Assembly (NCBI GenBank): GCA_947627885.1 | Contig: CANQXP010000011.1 | Location: forward strand, 1 to 42,751 | Length of the DNA stretch: 42,751 nt | Source: an uncultured Rikenella sp. | GTDB lineage: Bacteria > Bacteroidota > Bacteroidia > Bacteroidales > Rikenellaceae | Direction: 5' to 3' | Shown: positions 34,448 to 41,768 of the stretch, in pieces | Numbering within the stretch: the first letter of the stretch is position 1 | Layout of the letters: every line of letters begins with the position of its first letter | Notes under the pieces: generated by a model | Databases searched by the model: none | Seen by the model: the letters and a program-made list of their open reading frames with translations, nothing else | Told to the model about the DNA's origin: nothing | Program-made: the position numbers and the translations under genes

Positions 34448-34561
34448 TTGCTATTGAAATCTGGAAAATTTTAAAGCGAACAAGGGTAAAGTTTAATGCT
34501 CACGCGAATGCGTGGGCTTTACTTATTTGTTCGCACGGTTTTTCCAGAACCTCAATAGCAA
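34448..34561. repeat. Long palindrome P1 at the left of the accessory cassette
   Basis: A 114-bp imperfect inverted repeat with a GAAT loop at 34506-34509. Paired blocks from outside inwards are TTGCTATTGA/TCAATAGCAA, TCTGGAAAA/TTTTCCAGA, GCGAACAA/TTGTTCGC, GTAAAG/CTTTAC and GCTCACGC/GCGTGGGC. One arm resembles the reverse complement of an arm of palindrome P2 (shared ATCTGGAAAATT, AAAG, GGGT, GCTCACG in order). Confidence 0.82.
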
Positions 34562-34611
34562 ATACAGTTTAGTCCACGTTTTTGTTTTTCTAATTTTTAG
34601 ACTGAAATGCC

Positions 34612-34917
34612 ATGTTAAAGAAATGTTCAGTATGCCATTTGTCAATCGACAGCGAAGTCGTATTCTGTCCTTATTGCGGGTCATCCACAAAACACAAAAA
34701 ATCGGGCAATCCGTGTATCTTCTTAGGTTATACATTCATTATTGCCAGTTTGATGCTATTCCCTCCGTTTTTTATGGTCGGAGGAATTGTTTGCGGCATA
34801 TACAATATGACAAAGGCTGAACCCGTGCATGGGGTTGTGCAAATAGTATTGGCGCTCATCTGCGGTGTGATCGGTATGGTGCTTGGAGAAATAGTGGCTG
34901 CCATTATCATCAATTAA
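34612..34917 (+). CDS. Zinc-ribbon small membrane protein
   Basis: A 101-residue protein with an N-terminal zinc ribbon (CSVC at 5-8 and CPYC at 19-22) followed by two membrane helices (about 35-65, 78-100) rich in Ile, Val and Gly. Zinc-ribbon plus DUF4190-like membrane hairpins are common in bacteria without known function. It is the first gene of a three-gene plus-strand cassette (gaps of 34 and 8 bp) with low GC compared with the core genes. Confidence 0.65.
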   Translation: MLKKCSVCHLSIDSEVVFCPYCGSSTKHKKSGNPCIFLGYTFIIASLMLFPPFFMVGGIVCGIYNMTKAEPVHGVVQIVLALICGVIGMVLGEIVAAIIIN

Positions 34918-34951
34918 CGCTACGTCAAACCACGTTCAAAATATTTGTACT

Positions 34952-35632
34952 ATGAAAAACAAAGGTTTACTAGTCACAATCGGAGTAATTCTTATTTTAG
35001 TAGTATTAAACCATCTACCCGATGAAAATAAGCGCGTTAGCTCCACACCACCTGTTTCGACAACACAAAAGTCTTCCTACATCACAGTAGCACAGCTTAA
35101 TGAGATTCGGCGGGCAGAAATAACTGCCGATGCCAACAATAATTTGATACTACTCGGTTTCAGATTGAAAATGAGCCCGACTGAATATCGAACAAGAAAA
35201 CGAGCGCTCGTACGATCAGGACAATTACAACCATGGGATGAACAAAATTATTATGTAAGTCTTTTTTCTGTGGACGAAATGATTCAAGACAAACACTTCG
35301 GGCAGTATACTATCCCCAATTATGCTCGCGTCGAATTAAGACATGAACCCGTATTCATTGATGGTAAATTAGTCTCGTGGGAGCTACCCGTATGGTTTGA
35401 TTTGGCAGACGATAGCCCGAACAGTCGTTCATCGAATAATTTGAAAAATATCGTTGACTATTTGTCCAACCTGTACGGCGATCCATTACAGCAAGATGAC
35501 TCGCGTTACTATTGGATAAATGGGAATTTAGAGATTGTAGTTTCTATCAAGACAGTGCCCAAACCGCCCTATGGATCAGAGGCGATACCGGTAATCTTCT
35601 ACCGAGATAATTCTTACTACTTAAATAAATAA
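34952..35632 (+). CDS. Membrane-anchored protein of unknown function
   Basis: A 226-residue protein with one N-terminal membrane helix (GLLVTIGVILILVVLNHL, about 5-22), a polar linker (about 25-45) and a 180-residue extracytoplasmic domain I do not recognise. The domain contains paired aromatic and charged stretches (QPWDEQNYYVSLF, WELPVWFDLADDSPN, DDSRYYWINGNLEI). It is AT-rich in codon use, the middle gene of the cassette, and ends 8 bp before the next gene. Confidence 0.6.
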   Translation: MKNKGLLVTIGVILILVVLNHLPDENKRVSSTPPVSTTQKSSYITVAQLNEIRRAEITADANNNLILLGFRLKMSPTEYRTRKRALVRSGQLQPWDEQNYYVSLFSVDEMIQDKHFGQYTIPNYARVELRHEPVFIDGKLVSWELPVWFDLADDSPNSRSSNNLKNIVDYLSNLYGDPLQQDDSRYYWINGNLEIVVSIKTVPKPPYGSEAIPVIFYRDNSYYLNK

Positions 35633-35640
35633 GATTCATT

Positions 35641-35925
35641 ATGTTCTGGTTTATTGTCATTTTGGTGGGTATCGGTTTTGTCGTTTACACGTACATTGGA
35701 CACCTAAACGCTCAGGAACAATCTCAAGCTATGCTTACGTCATACAATAATATATCTGATTTCCAGCCAACAAGAACTATTTATGGCTTCAATAACGGAT
35801 TTATATTTGCAGTCGATGAAGAGCGGATGAAGTTTCTTTTTATAGACAAAGAGGGAGTGGTATTTCAATTTTATTATGATGAGCTGATCGATTGCGATTT
35901 AATAGAAAAGTGTGAGGCTGTTTAG
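35641..35925 (+). CDS. Small membrane-anchored protein of unknown function
   Basis: A 94-residue protein with a single N-terminal membrane helix (FWFIVILVGIGFVVYTYIG) and a short cytoplasmic or periplasmic domain ending FYYDELIDCDLIEKCEAV. The FAVDEERMKFLFIDKEG stretch resembles an antiparallel beta-hairpin. No family recognised. Last gene of the cassette, followed by palindrome P2. Confidence 0.55.
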   Translation: MFWFIVILVGIGFVVYTYIGHLNAQEQSQAMLTSYNNISDFQPTRTIYGFNNGFIFAVDEERMKFLFIDKEGVVFQFYYDELIDCDLIEKCEAV

Positions 35926-35940
35926 TATCGCTTACCCTAT

Positions 35941-36113
35941 CTTGGAGGCTCTGGAATGCCTGTTATCTTAGAGTAAGCGTAAACAGCCCACGCCCATATC
36001 AGATACGAAATAATCCACAGACAAGAGTATGTCTGTGGCTGATCGCAATAGATACAAGACGTGAGCGTTTACGCGCACCCTCCGAGATAACTTTGAATTT
36101 TCCAGATTCCAAG
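35941..36113. repeat. Long palindrome P2 at the right of the accessory cassette
   Basis: A nested imperfect inverted repeat of about 173 bp. Pairs from outside inwards: CTTGGA/TTCCAAG, CTCTGGAA with TTCCAGA, GTTATCT with AGATAAC, GCGTAAAC (35977-35984) with GTTTACGC (36067-36074), CACG/CGTG, ATCAG/CTGAT and CCACAGAC (36015-36022) with GTCTGTGG (36031-36038). It is related to P1. The rest of the gap 35926-36276 holds no gene, only the minus-strand tail of the integrase remnant. Confidence 0.78.
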
Positions 36114-36276
36114 ACGGAGGACGTTAATAAAACGCTTTCGTTCGTATGTCGGCTCAAAGATAGGGAAATATCCTTTAGCAACATCTGATAAAAGCGTTTT
36201 ATGTGGGCGTGGAACAAAAGTGCAGATATAGAAAAAGCCACCCCGATGTGGAGTGGCTTCGGCTGAAAAACTGCAA

Positions 36277-37276
36277 CTATTTAGTAGTTGTCAGAATCAT
36301 TTCGACCTGTTCCATATCTCGTTCGATTGAGCTATTCAGTATCTTGGCATAGTGTTGAGTCATTTTGATATTGCTATGTCCGAGCATTTTGGAGACGTTT
36401 TCGATGGTTACGTTGTTGGCCAACGTAACCGTTGTAGCGAACGTATGCCGGGTACAGTGAGTGGTCAGATTTTTGTCGATTCCGCAAATGGCTGCAATCT
36501 CCTTCAGATAGGCATTCATCTTCTGATTGGATAAAACGGGCAATAGACGGACTTGGGCCAATCGGGGAATGCTGATTTGCTTAGTAGTAAGTCTCTCCAA
36601 CTCTGCTTGTGTTAAGAAAATCCTTTTCTACATCATCCAGTTTTAAGGTGATTTGCTCCATCGGGGATTGACGAATGATACCTTCCATAACTGCCATATG
36701 TAAAACTTTTCCGAGATTTCGCAGGTACTTTACGACCGTATTGTTACAAGCATGGCGCACGGTGGTCAGATAGTGGCGATAAGCTTCCTGTACGGGGAGA
36801 TTGACTTCCTTAACTAACATATCGTTACGTCTATACCGATGTTGTAAGAATGCTTGAAAAAGTTAGAGTGAAGTACAATGACGGGTGTAAGTCGCTTGGG
36901 CGACTGTTTTGCCAACCAATTCGCATAATTGTTGATTGTGCCGGTTGTAAAGTTCTACAAGAGTCTTTCGCTGATTGTCATCGCCTCGGTAGCGTCGTGC
37001 TATCTCTGGTGCTGTGAGTGGTTTGCCTTCGTCTACGAACTCTTTTTGCAGGTTGTAAAGCAAGTATTCTTGCTGATCAAGGAATGCGTTTAGCTGTTTG
37101 TTCATTGCCGAGCATGGCCGGGCGCGCCCTTTCGAGATGACCCATTGCTCGGGCATAATGCTGCGTCCGAGGGATATTTCCGCACGTTGCTTGTCTGTGG
37201 TGATGCGAAGAAAGATCGGAGCTTGCCCGTTCTTGAGCCGTTTCGTCCGTTTGACGAAGAAGAGAATAGATACCAT
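36277..37276 (-). pseudogene. Decayed tyrosine integrase of Bacteroidetes mobile elements
   Basis: Read on the minus strand, three frames together give one integrase. The N-terminal arm-binding domain is 37276-36863 (MVSILFFVKRTKRLKNGQAP). The core-binding domain (LFQAFLQHRYRRNDMLVKEV onward) follows after a stop and frameshift. After a second frameshift near 36630 (FLTQAELERLTTKQ) comes a C-terminal part with LLPVLSNQKMNAYLKE, HCTRHTFATT (His, Arg), MLGHSN (His) and TQHYAK (nucleophile Tyr). About 90-100 residues are missing between PRLAQVR and LLPVLSN, which removes the first catalytic arginine. The element can no longer be mobile through this gene. An exact -7 box (TACCTTTG, 37309-37316) remains upstream. 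Confidence 0.88.
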
Positions 37277-37308
37277 AGCATTGAAAAGTTTTAATTAAAT
37301 TTTTTAAT

Positions 37309-37316
37309 GCAAAGGT
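37309..37316 (-). promoter_or_regulatory. -7 box of the integrase pseudogene
   Basis: TACCTTTG on the minus strand, exact TAnnTTTG, 33 bp upstream of the integrase start. The region 37277-37470 otherwise shows two close CTCCACC repeats (about 37410-37432) and no gene. Confidence 0.55.
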
Positions 37317-37469
37317 ACTGATAGTCAGGCTTGTGTTTGGTTGTAAATGGTTGAAAAATAACGAATTAGAGTACATGCAGGTGGAGTGGTCAGAGCCGTT
37401 TCAACAATCTCCACCGCTATCTCCACCACATGAATTACTTCCGCTTTCTTAAAAGTTCAAACATTTGCA

Positions 37470-37505
37470 AATAAAAAATCCTGCAATTCAATTAGTTGCA
37501 GGATT
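37470..37505 (-). terminator. Intrinsic terminator of ssrA
   Basis: On the minus strand AATCCTGCAA pairs with TTGCAGGATT (37496-37505 with 37477-37486) followed by a T-rich tail, 27 bp after the tmRNA 3' end. Confidence 0.92.
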
Positions 37506-37531
37506 CTTCTTTCTTTTACACGGCTGGTTTG

Positions 37532-37935
37532 TGGAGCTGGAGGGAATCGAACCCTCGTCCAAACGAGGAACCCCGAAGCTTTCTACATGCTTAGTTTCCG
37601 CTTGATTGTCGGGAGGCGGCCAGGAGGGAAACACCCGAGCCGGATCCTTAGTCCGTAAAAGTTCGCCCCGCAGGCCGGACACCCGTGAAGCTATCTCTTA
37701 ATTGATTGATACCCATTGCCGAAACAGGCTAAAAGCGGTCCCATTCCGACGGGTACTCGTCGGCCCGGTACCTGGACCGGGCGGATTAAGGTAATTTTAC
37801 TTGGTAAAATTACGCAGCGAGTGCGTAGCTATTATTGCCATTTGTAGTTTGAAAGTTCCGATTAACGAGGCCCCTTACAACCCTCGGCATGCTTACCTCA
37901 AGACTCTAAACCCGCTGTCAAAACCGGTCAGCCCC
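37532..37935 (-). ncRNA. ssrA: tmRNA (SsrA)
   Basis: Transfer-messenger RNA that rescues stalled ribosomes. The 5' GGGGCTG (37929-37935) pairs with 3' CAGCTCC (37533-37539) as the acceptor stem, and the T-arm sequence GGTTCGATTCCC lies just before the 3' end. The tag reading frame ends NGNNSYALAA-stop (37810-37842), the YALAA ending typical of Bacteroidetes. The 3' CCA is not encoded (CAA follows the discriminator). Several GC-rich pseudoknot-like pairs fill the middle. A terminator follows and a broken integrase lies on the 3' side, consistent with ssrA serving as an attachment site. Confidence 0.95.
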
Positions 37936-38026
37936 AAGTGTAGTTATAACGGTGTGCAGTAATGGCAAATTGCGCACCGCACCGGAAAAGTCCGGCTGAC
38001 AAAGATAGTAAATATTTTCCGGGAAA

Positions 38027-38725
38027 TCAGAGCTGCTCCGGATCGAGTTCCGTCACGTACCCTTCCTCCAGCAGCCACGTCCGGCCCGGATACTGCCGGA
38101 TATTGGCGATGTTGTGCGTCGAGATGATCACCGTCCGCCCCTCGTCGGCGATGCTCCGGAACAGTTCCATCACCTCGGTTGTGGCATTCGGGTCCAGGTT
38201 GGCCGTCGGTTCGTCCGCCAGCACGATCTGCGGGTTGTTCAGCAAAGCCCGCGCTATTCCCGCCCGCTGGCGTTCGCCGCCCGATAGTTGGTAGGGGTAG
38301 GAGTGCGCTTTGTGGCTCATATAAGTCAGGCTCAGTACCGCCTCGATCCGGTTGTTGATCGCCCCGGCGTCCCGCCAGTCCGTGGCCCGCAGGACGAATT
38401 CGAGATTCTGGTACACCGTGCAGTCGTCCAGCAGGGTCGCTTCCTGGAATACGATGCCCAGTTGCCTGCGCAGGTACGGCACCTGCTTGCGGGCCAGTGA
38501 GTGCAGCGCGAAACCGGCGATCTGTCCGCGCCCGACCAGTAAGGGCAGCTCACCGTAGAGCGTCTTCAGGAGGCTGCTTTTGCCGCTCCCTACGCGCCCG
38601 ACCAGGTAGATCAGCTCGCCGGGATAGGCGTAAAGGCTGACATCCCGCAGCACTTCCCGGCGGGAGTCTTTTTGAAATATCACGGCGTCCGTGAGCTGTA
38701 GCGAAGGTCTCTCCTGCATGGTCAT
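38027..38725 (-). CDS. ftsE: FtsE-type ABC ATPase
   Basis: A 232-residue ATP-binding subunit. Walker A is LVGRVGSGKSSLLK (about 41-54), the signature is LSGGERQRAGIARALL (about 148), Walker B is IVLADEPTANLDP (about 168) and the H-loop is ISTHNIANI. The overall sequence (VSLYAYPGELIYLVG, FQEATLLDDCTVYQNLEFVLRATDW) matches FtsE of Bacteroidetes, which with FtsX controls peptidoglycan hydrolysis at division. No ftsX is adjacent. The ATG at 38719 is an equally likely start; a -7 box lies at 38734-38741. Confidence 0.85.
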   Translation of the reverse strand: MTMQERPSLQLTDAVIFQKDSRREVLRDVSLYAYPGELIYLVGRVGSGKSSLLKTLYGELPLLVGRGQIAGFALHSLARKQVPYLRRQLGIVFQEATLLDDCTVYQNLEFVLRATDWRDAGAINNRIEAVLSLTYMSHKAHSYPYQLSGGERQRAGIARALLNNPQIVLADEPTANLDPNATTEVMELFRSIADEGRTVIISTHNIANIRQYPGRTWLLEEGYVTELDPEQL

Positions 38726-38733
38726 TCTGTCGG

Positions 38734-38741
38734 CAAATATA
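38734..38741 (-). promoter_or_regulatory. -7 box of ftsE
   Basis: TATATTTG on the minus strand, exact TAnnTTTG, in the short gap between sdaA and ftsE. It lies so close to the start codons that the transcript would have a very short leader. Confidence 0.55.
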
Positions 38742-38748
38742 CGCTTTT

Positions 38749-39960
38749 TCAGGAACGGGCGGTATAATCTTTAGCCAGCCCTCCCTCCGCCGTCTCCTTG
38801 TAGAGGCTCGGCAGGTCGTGGCCCGTCTGGCGCATCACCTCCACCACCTGGTCGAAGCTCACGCGGTGTTTGCCGTCCGAGTAGGTCGCGTAGATATTGG
38901 AGTCCAACGCCCGCGCGGCGGCGTAGGCGTTGCGTTCGATGCAGGGGATCTGCACCAGCCCGCAGATCGGGTCGCAGGTCAGCCCCAAGTGGTGTTCGAG
39001 CCCCATCTCCGCCGCATATTCGATCTGTGCCGGCGTGCCGCCGAACAACTGGCACGAAGCCGCCGCAGCCATCGCGCACGCCACCCCCACTTCGCCTTGG
39101 CAGCCGACCTCCGCGCCCGACACCGACGCATTGTGCTTGACCACGTTGCCGAACAGTCCTGCCGTCGCCAGCGCCCGCAGCATCCGGGGTTTGATAAAGT
39201 CCCGCGTCTGTTGCAAATGAAATAAGACCGCCGGCATCACGCCCGACGAACCGCAGGTCGGCGCCGTGACGATCTCGCCGCCGGCGGCGTTCTCCTCCGA
39301 GGTCGCCAAGGCATAGGCGTAGACCAGCCCCCGGCTGCGCATCGCTTCCGAATATCCTTTGGAGCGGATATAGTAATCCCCCGCCTTTCTCCGCACACCA
39401 AGGCCACCCGGCAGCACGCCTTCGGTCTCCAACCCGCGCCGGATACCCTCCTGCATCACGGCCCACACCCGGTCAAGGTAGTCCCAAATCTCCGGCCCCT
39501 CGCACTGCTCGACATATTCCCAGTAAGAGCATCCCGTTTTTTCGCACCACGCCTGAATTTCGGCGATGGTGCTCATCCGGTAGATCATCACCGGCGGTTC
39601 GGCGGCCGTCTCTTCGTTGGCCAGCGACCCGCCACCGATGCTGTAGATTCGCCAGCTTTCGCGCGGCTTCCCGGCATCTCCGTAATAGCTGTCGAACTGC
39701 ATGCCGTTGGGGTGGAACGGCAGGAAAACGTCCGGTTTCCAGTGGATCAGGGTCGGCGCTTCGGGTTCCAGCACGTCGAGGATGGCTTTGTCCGTAAAGT
39801 GCCCTTTCCCGGTGGCGGCGAGGCTGCCGAACAGCGTCACTTCATAACGCGAAGCGCCGGGATTGCGTTCGAGAAACTCCAGGGCCGCCTTGCGCGGGGC
39901 CATCGTGTGGCTGCTGGAGGGGCCGTTCCCGATGCGGTAGATGCCTTTGATCGATTCCAT
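38749..39960 (-). CDS. sdaA: L-serine ammonia-lyase, iron-sulfur type
   Basis: Deaminates L-serine to pyruvate and ammonia. The ATG at 39958-39960 gives 403 residues (MESIKGIYRIGNGPSSSHTM); the longer frame to 40059 passes through the promoter. The beta domain motif NGPSSSHTMAP is at the N-terminus, and the alpha domain has TCGSSGVMPAV (about 256), cluster cysteines in EVGCQGEVG (about 306) and LTCDPICGLVQIPCIERN (about 350), giving the single-chain SdaA architecture. It has an exact -7 box and is divergent from the cobalamin riboswitch transcript. Confidence 0.94.
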   Translation of the reverse strand: MESIKGIYRIGNGPSSSHTMAPRKAALEFLERNPGASRYEVTLFGSLAATGKGHFTDKAILDVLEPEAPTLIHWKPDVFLPFHPNGMQFDSYYGDAGKPRESWRIYSIGGGSLANEETAAEPPVMIYRMSTIAEIQAWCEKTGCSYWEYVEQCEGPEIWDYLDRVWAVMQEGIRRGLETEGVLPGGLGVRRKAGDYYIRSKGYSEAMRSRGLVYAYALATSEENAAGGEIVTAPTCGSSGVMPAVLFHLQQTRDFIKPRMLRALATAGLFGNVVKHNASVSGAEVGCQGEVGVACAMAAAASCQLFGGTPAQIEYAAEMGLEHHLGLTCDPICGLVQIPCIERNAYAAARALDSNIYATYSDGKHRVSFDQVVEVMRQTGHDLPSLYKETAEGGLAKDYTARS

Positions 39961-39982
39961 GGATGTTTTTGCGTTGGGTTCC

Positions 39983-39990
39983 CAAAGATA
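39983..39990 (-). promoter_or_regulatory. -7 box of sdaA
   Basis: TATCTTTG on the minus strand, exact TAnnTTTG, 22 bp upstream of the sdaA ATG. Confidence 0.65.
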
Positions 39991-40001
39991 CGCTTTTTCC
40001 G

Positions 40002-40032
40002 TTTGCGGGTTCTGAAAAAGAGTATATCTTTG
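40002..40032 (+). promoter_or_regulatory. Canonical Bacteroidetes promoter of the riboswitch transcript
   Basis: A -33 TTTG (40002-40005) and -7 TATCTTTG (40025-40032) are separated by 19 bp, the best complete promoter in the window. The start site is expected near 40039, just before the riboswitch. Confidence 0.78.
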
Positions 40033-40063
40033 TCGCTGGCAATGGTTCGCCGATGGCATCCTT

Positions 40064-40285
40064 TAATGCGAGGGTGCGGGCGATCAAAAGGGAACCGGGT
40101 GCAAGTCCCGGACAGTCCCGCTGCTGTGAGCCCCATCCGGCCGGAAAGCCGGATAGCGGGTGCAGGACAATCTAAGCTCTATGCCACTGTTCGTGGACCG
40201 CCTTTTTCAGGAATGCGCGGTGCGGAAGAATGGGAAGGCGGCGTCCAGTGCACTCCGGGGTAAGTCAGAAGACCTGCCTTGCCGT
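40064..40285 (+). ncRNA. Cobalamin riboswitch
   Basis: A B12-sensing aptamer. The conserved core is AAAAGGGAACCGGGTG (40086 on) with CAAGTCCCGGACAGTCCCGC and TGCTGTGA. It is followed by a P6 hairpin (ATCCGGCCGGAAAGCCGGAT), the GCCACTG block near 40182, GGGAAGGCG near 40230 and the 3' closing block GTAAGTCAGAAGACCTGCC (about 40260-40278). It precedes a BtuG-like gene, so it should repress that gene when cobalamin is plentiful. About 230 nt lie between the aptamer and the start codon (40286-40515). That stretch holds no credible reading frame, only a weak CGGGAA/TTCCCG pairing near 40420-40450. Confidence 0.95.
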
Positions 40286-40515
40286 TATTGTTGTCCGCTT
40301 TCGGGGATTTGGAGCCGGAGAACGCCTGTATGGAATTCTTATGTAATTAGGGATTTTTTCCGCCTGTGCGACGGGAAAATGCTTTACGTCGGGAAACGGC
40401 ACGTCGTGTCGCGTACCGGGAATTTGTACCGGAGGAGGGTTCCCGCTGCGGTTCCGCCCCTCATGTATGGGCAAGCAAAGGAAACGATTAACCAAATAAT
40501 TATAAGGAAAGAAAG

Positions 40516-41583
40516 ATGAAAAAGATCAACCTGTTGCTGGCCGCATCGGCCGCTCTGTTGCTGTTCGGCTGTAATGACAAAGGCGGCGGCGTGGACATTC
40601 CGGGCCCGAAGACCCAGGGTTTCTACATTCTCGGTGAAGGCTCCTTCGGCTCCGATAATTCGACGCTCTACTATTATGACCTGAACACGAATGCGTTGAC
40701 AGACCGCTTTACGACGGCGAATCCGGGCGCTGTGCTGGGAAATACGGCCATCGACATGAAGGTTTACGGTTCGAAACTCTATGTGGCTGTAGACGTAACC
40801 AATAAGGTGCTGGTGATGGACGCCGCTTCGGGCCGCATTCTGGAGGATATCGACATGGGGCAGGCGGATAACAAAGATCGGGAACCGCGCGGGCTCGCCT
40901 GCGCTGCGGGCAAAGTGTTCGTGTCGCTTTACAGCGGCGAAGTGGCCCGGATCGACACGCTCAACTACGCGGTGGATTACACGCCGTACAGCGCGTTCAA
41001 ATACAGCGAAGGAATCGTCCAAGTGGGCGAACAGAAGCTGTGCGTAGCCAATTCGGGTTACGGTAGCGGCAGTACGGTGACCGTGATCGACATTCCGAGC
41101 TTTACGGTAACCGGCGAGATAACCGTTCCGGCCAATCCGAACGAACTGGCGGTTGCCGGCGACAATACGGTCTATCTGGCTACCTGGACCGATTATGCTA
41201 CGGGGGCGCCGGCCGCTTTGCACAAGCTCGACCTCACGGCCAAAACCTATACGACCATTCCGAATGTCGAAGTGCAGCGGATCGCTATTTACGGGCAGAA
41301 ATTGTACGGTACCAATCTGGTTTACGGAGGTGCGCCGGATTATGCCCCGACCTCCTCGATGGTAAAAGTGAATCTCGGTGACGGTTCGGTCGAGACGATG
41401 ATCCAGCCGAAAAGCGGGTCTTCGTTCAATGGGGTGAATGTCAATCCGCTGAACGGTTATGTGTATGTGATGGATGGCAATTCGGTGCTGCGTTTCGATG
41501 AAAAGGGCACCGAACTTTCGCCGATCGCGAACGCGGGCAACCGCCTCAATACGGTAGCATTCGTCAATAAAGTGACTAAATAA
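40516..41583 (+). CDS. BtuG-like B12-binding surface lipoprotein (beta-propeller)
   Basis: A 355-residue lipoprotein with signal peptide and lipobox LLLFGC (Cys19). The rest is a run of YncE/DUF5074-like propeller blades: NTAIDMKVYGSKLYVAVD, VLVMDAASGRILEDIDM, GLACAAGKVFVSLYSGEVARI, ELAVAGDNTVYLATWTD, GVNVNPLNGYVYVMDGNSVLRF. Human gut Bacteroides BtuG is a surface propeller lipoprotein that captures cobalamin for BtuB. Together with the riboswitch directly upstream, that makes a B12-capture role likely. No btuB or btuCDF gene is adjacent. A strong terminator follows, so it is monocistronic. Confidence 0.8.
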   Translation: MKKINLLLAASAALLLFGCNDKGGGVDIPGPKTQGFYILGEGSFGSDNSTLYYYDLNTNALTDRFTTANPGAVLGNTAIDMKVYGSKLYVAVDVTNKVLVMDAASGRILEDIDMGQADNKDREPRGLACAAGKVFVSLYSGEVARIDTLNYAVDYTPYSAFKYSEGIVQVGEQKLCVANSGYGSGSTVTVIDIPSFTVTGEITVPANPNELAVAGDNTVYLATWTDYATGAPAALHKLDLTAKTYTTIPNVEVQRIAIYGQKLYGTNLVYGGAPDYAPTSSMVKVNLGDGSVETMIQPKSGSSFNGVNVNPLNGYVYVMDGNSVLRFDEKGTELSPIANAGNRLNTVAFVNKVTK

Positions 41584-41643
41584 AAACTTTGTAGTGTAAG
41601 GTTTTTATTCGTGATGCGGTTTCCCTGCCGGGTGGCTGCGAGG

Positions 41644-41677
41644 GCACGGGGTGGTGGTTCTCCCCGTGCTTTTTTTG
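41644..41677 (+). terminator. Intrinsic terminator of the BtuG-like gene
   Basis: GCACGGGG (41644-41651) pairs with CCCCGTGC (41662-41669), followed by eight T. Confidence 0.92.
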
Positions 41678-41730
41678 TGTCCGGGGGCGAAAGGGGCGGG
41701 GCCGTGGTAGCCGGTGCCGGCGATTTTCAC

Positions 41731-41738
41731 TACATTTG
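41731..41738 (+). promoter_or_regulatory. -7 box of the GH3 gene
   Basis: TACATTTG, exact TAnnTTTG, 30 bp upstream of the GH3 ATG. Confidence 0.6.
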
Positions 41739-41768
41739 TGCTGCTACTAACCCAATTCTTACTTTTCA

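Noticed and set aside
34448-34561. Palindrome P1 as an integron attC site
   Set aside because: No RYYYAAC/GTTRRRY core pair is found at the ends and no integron integrase is present; the nearby integrase is of the conjugative-element type.
40160-40519. A 119-residue protein between the riboswitch and the BtuG-like gene
   Set aside because: It starts inside the aptamer and has no recognisable features; the conserved riboswitch structure explains the DNA.
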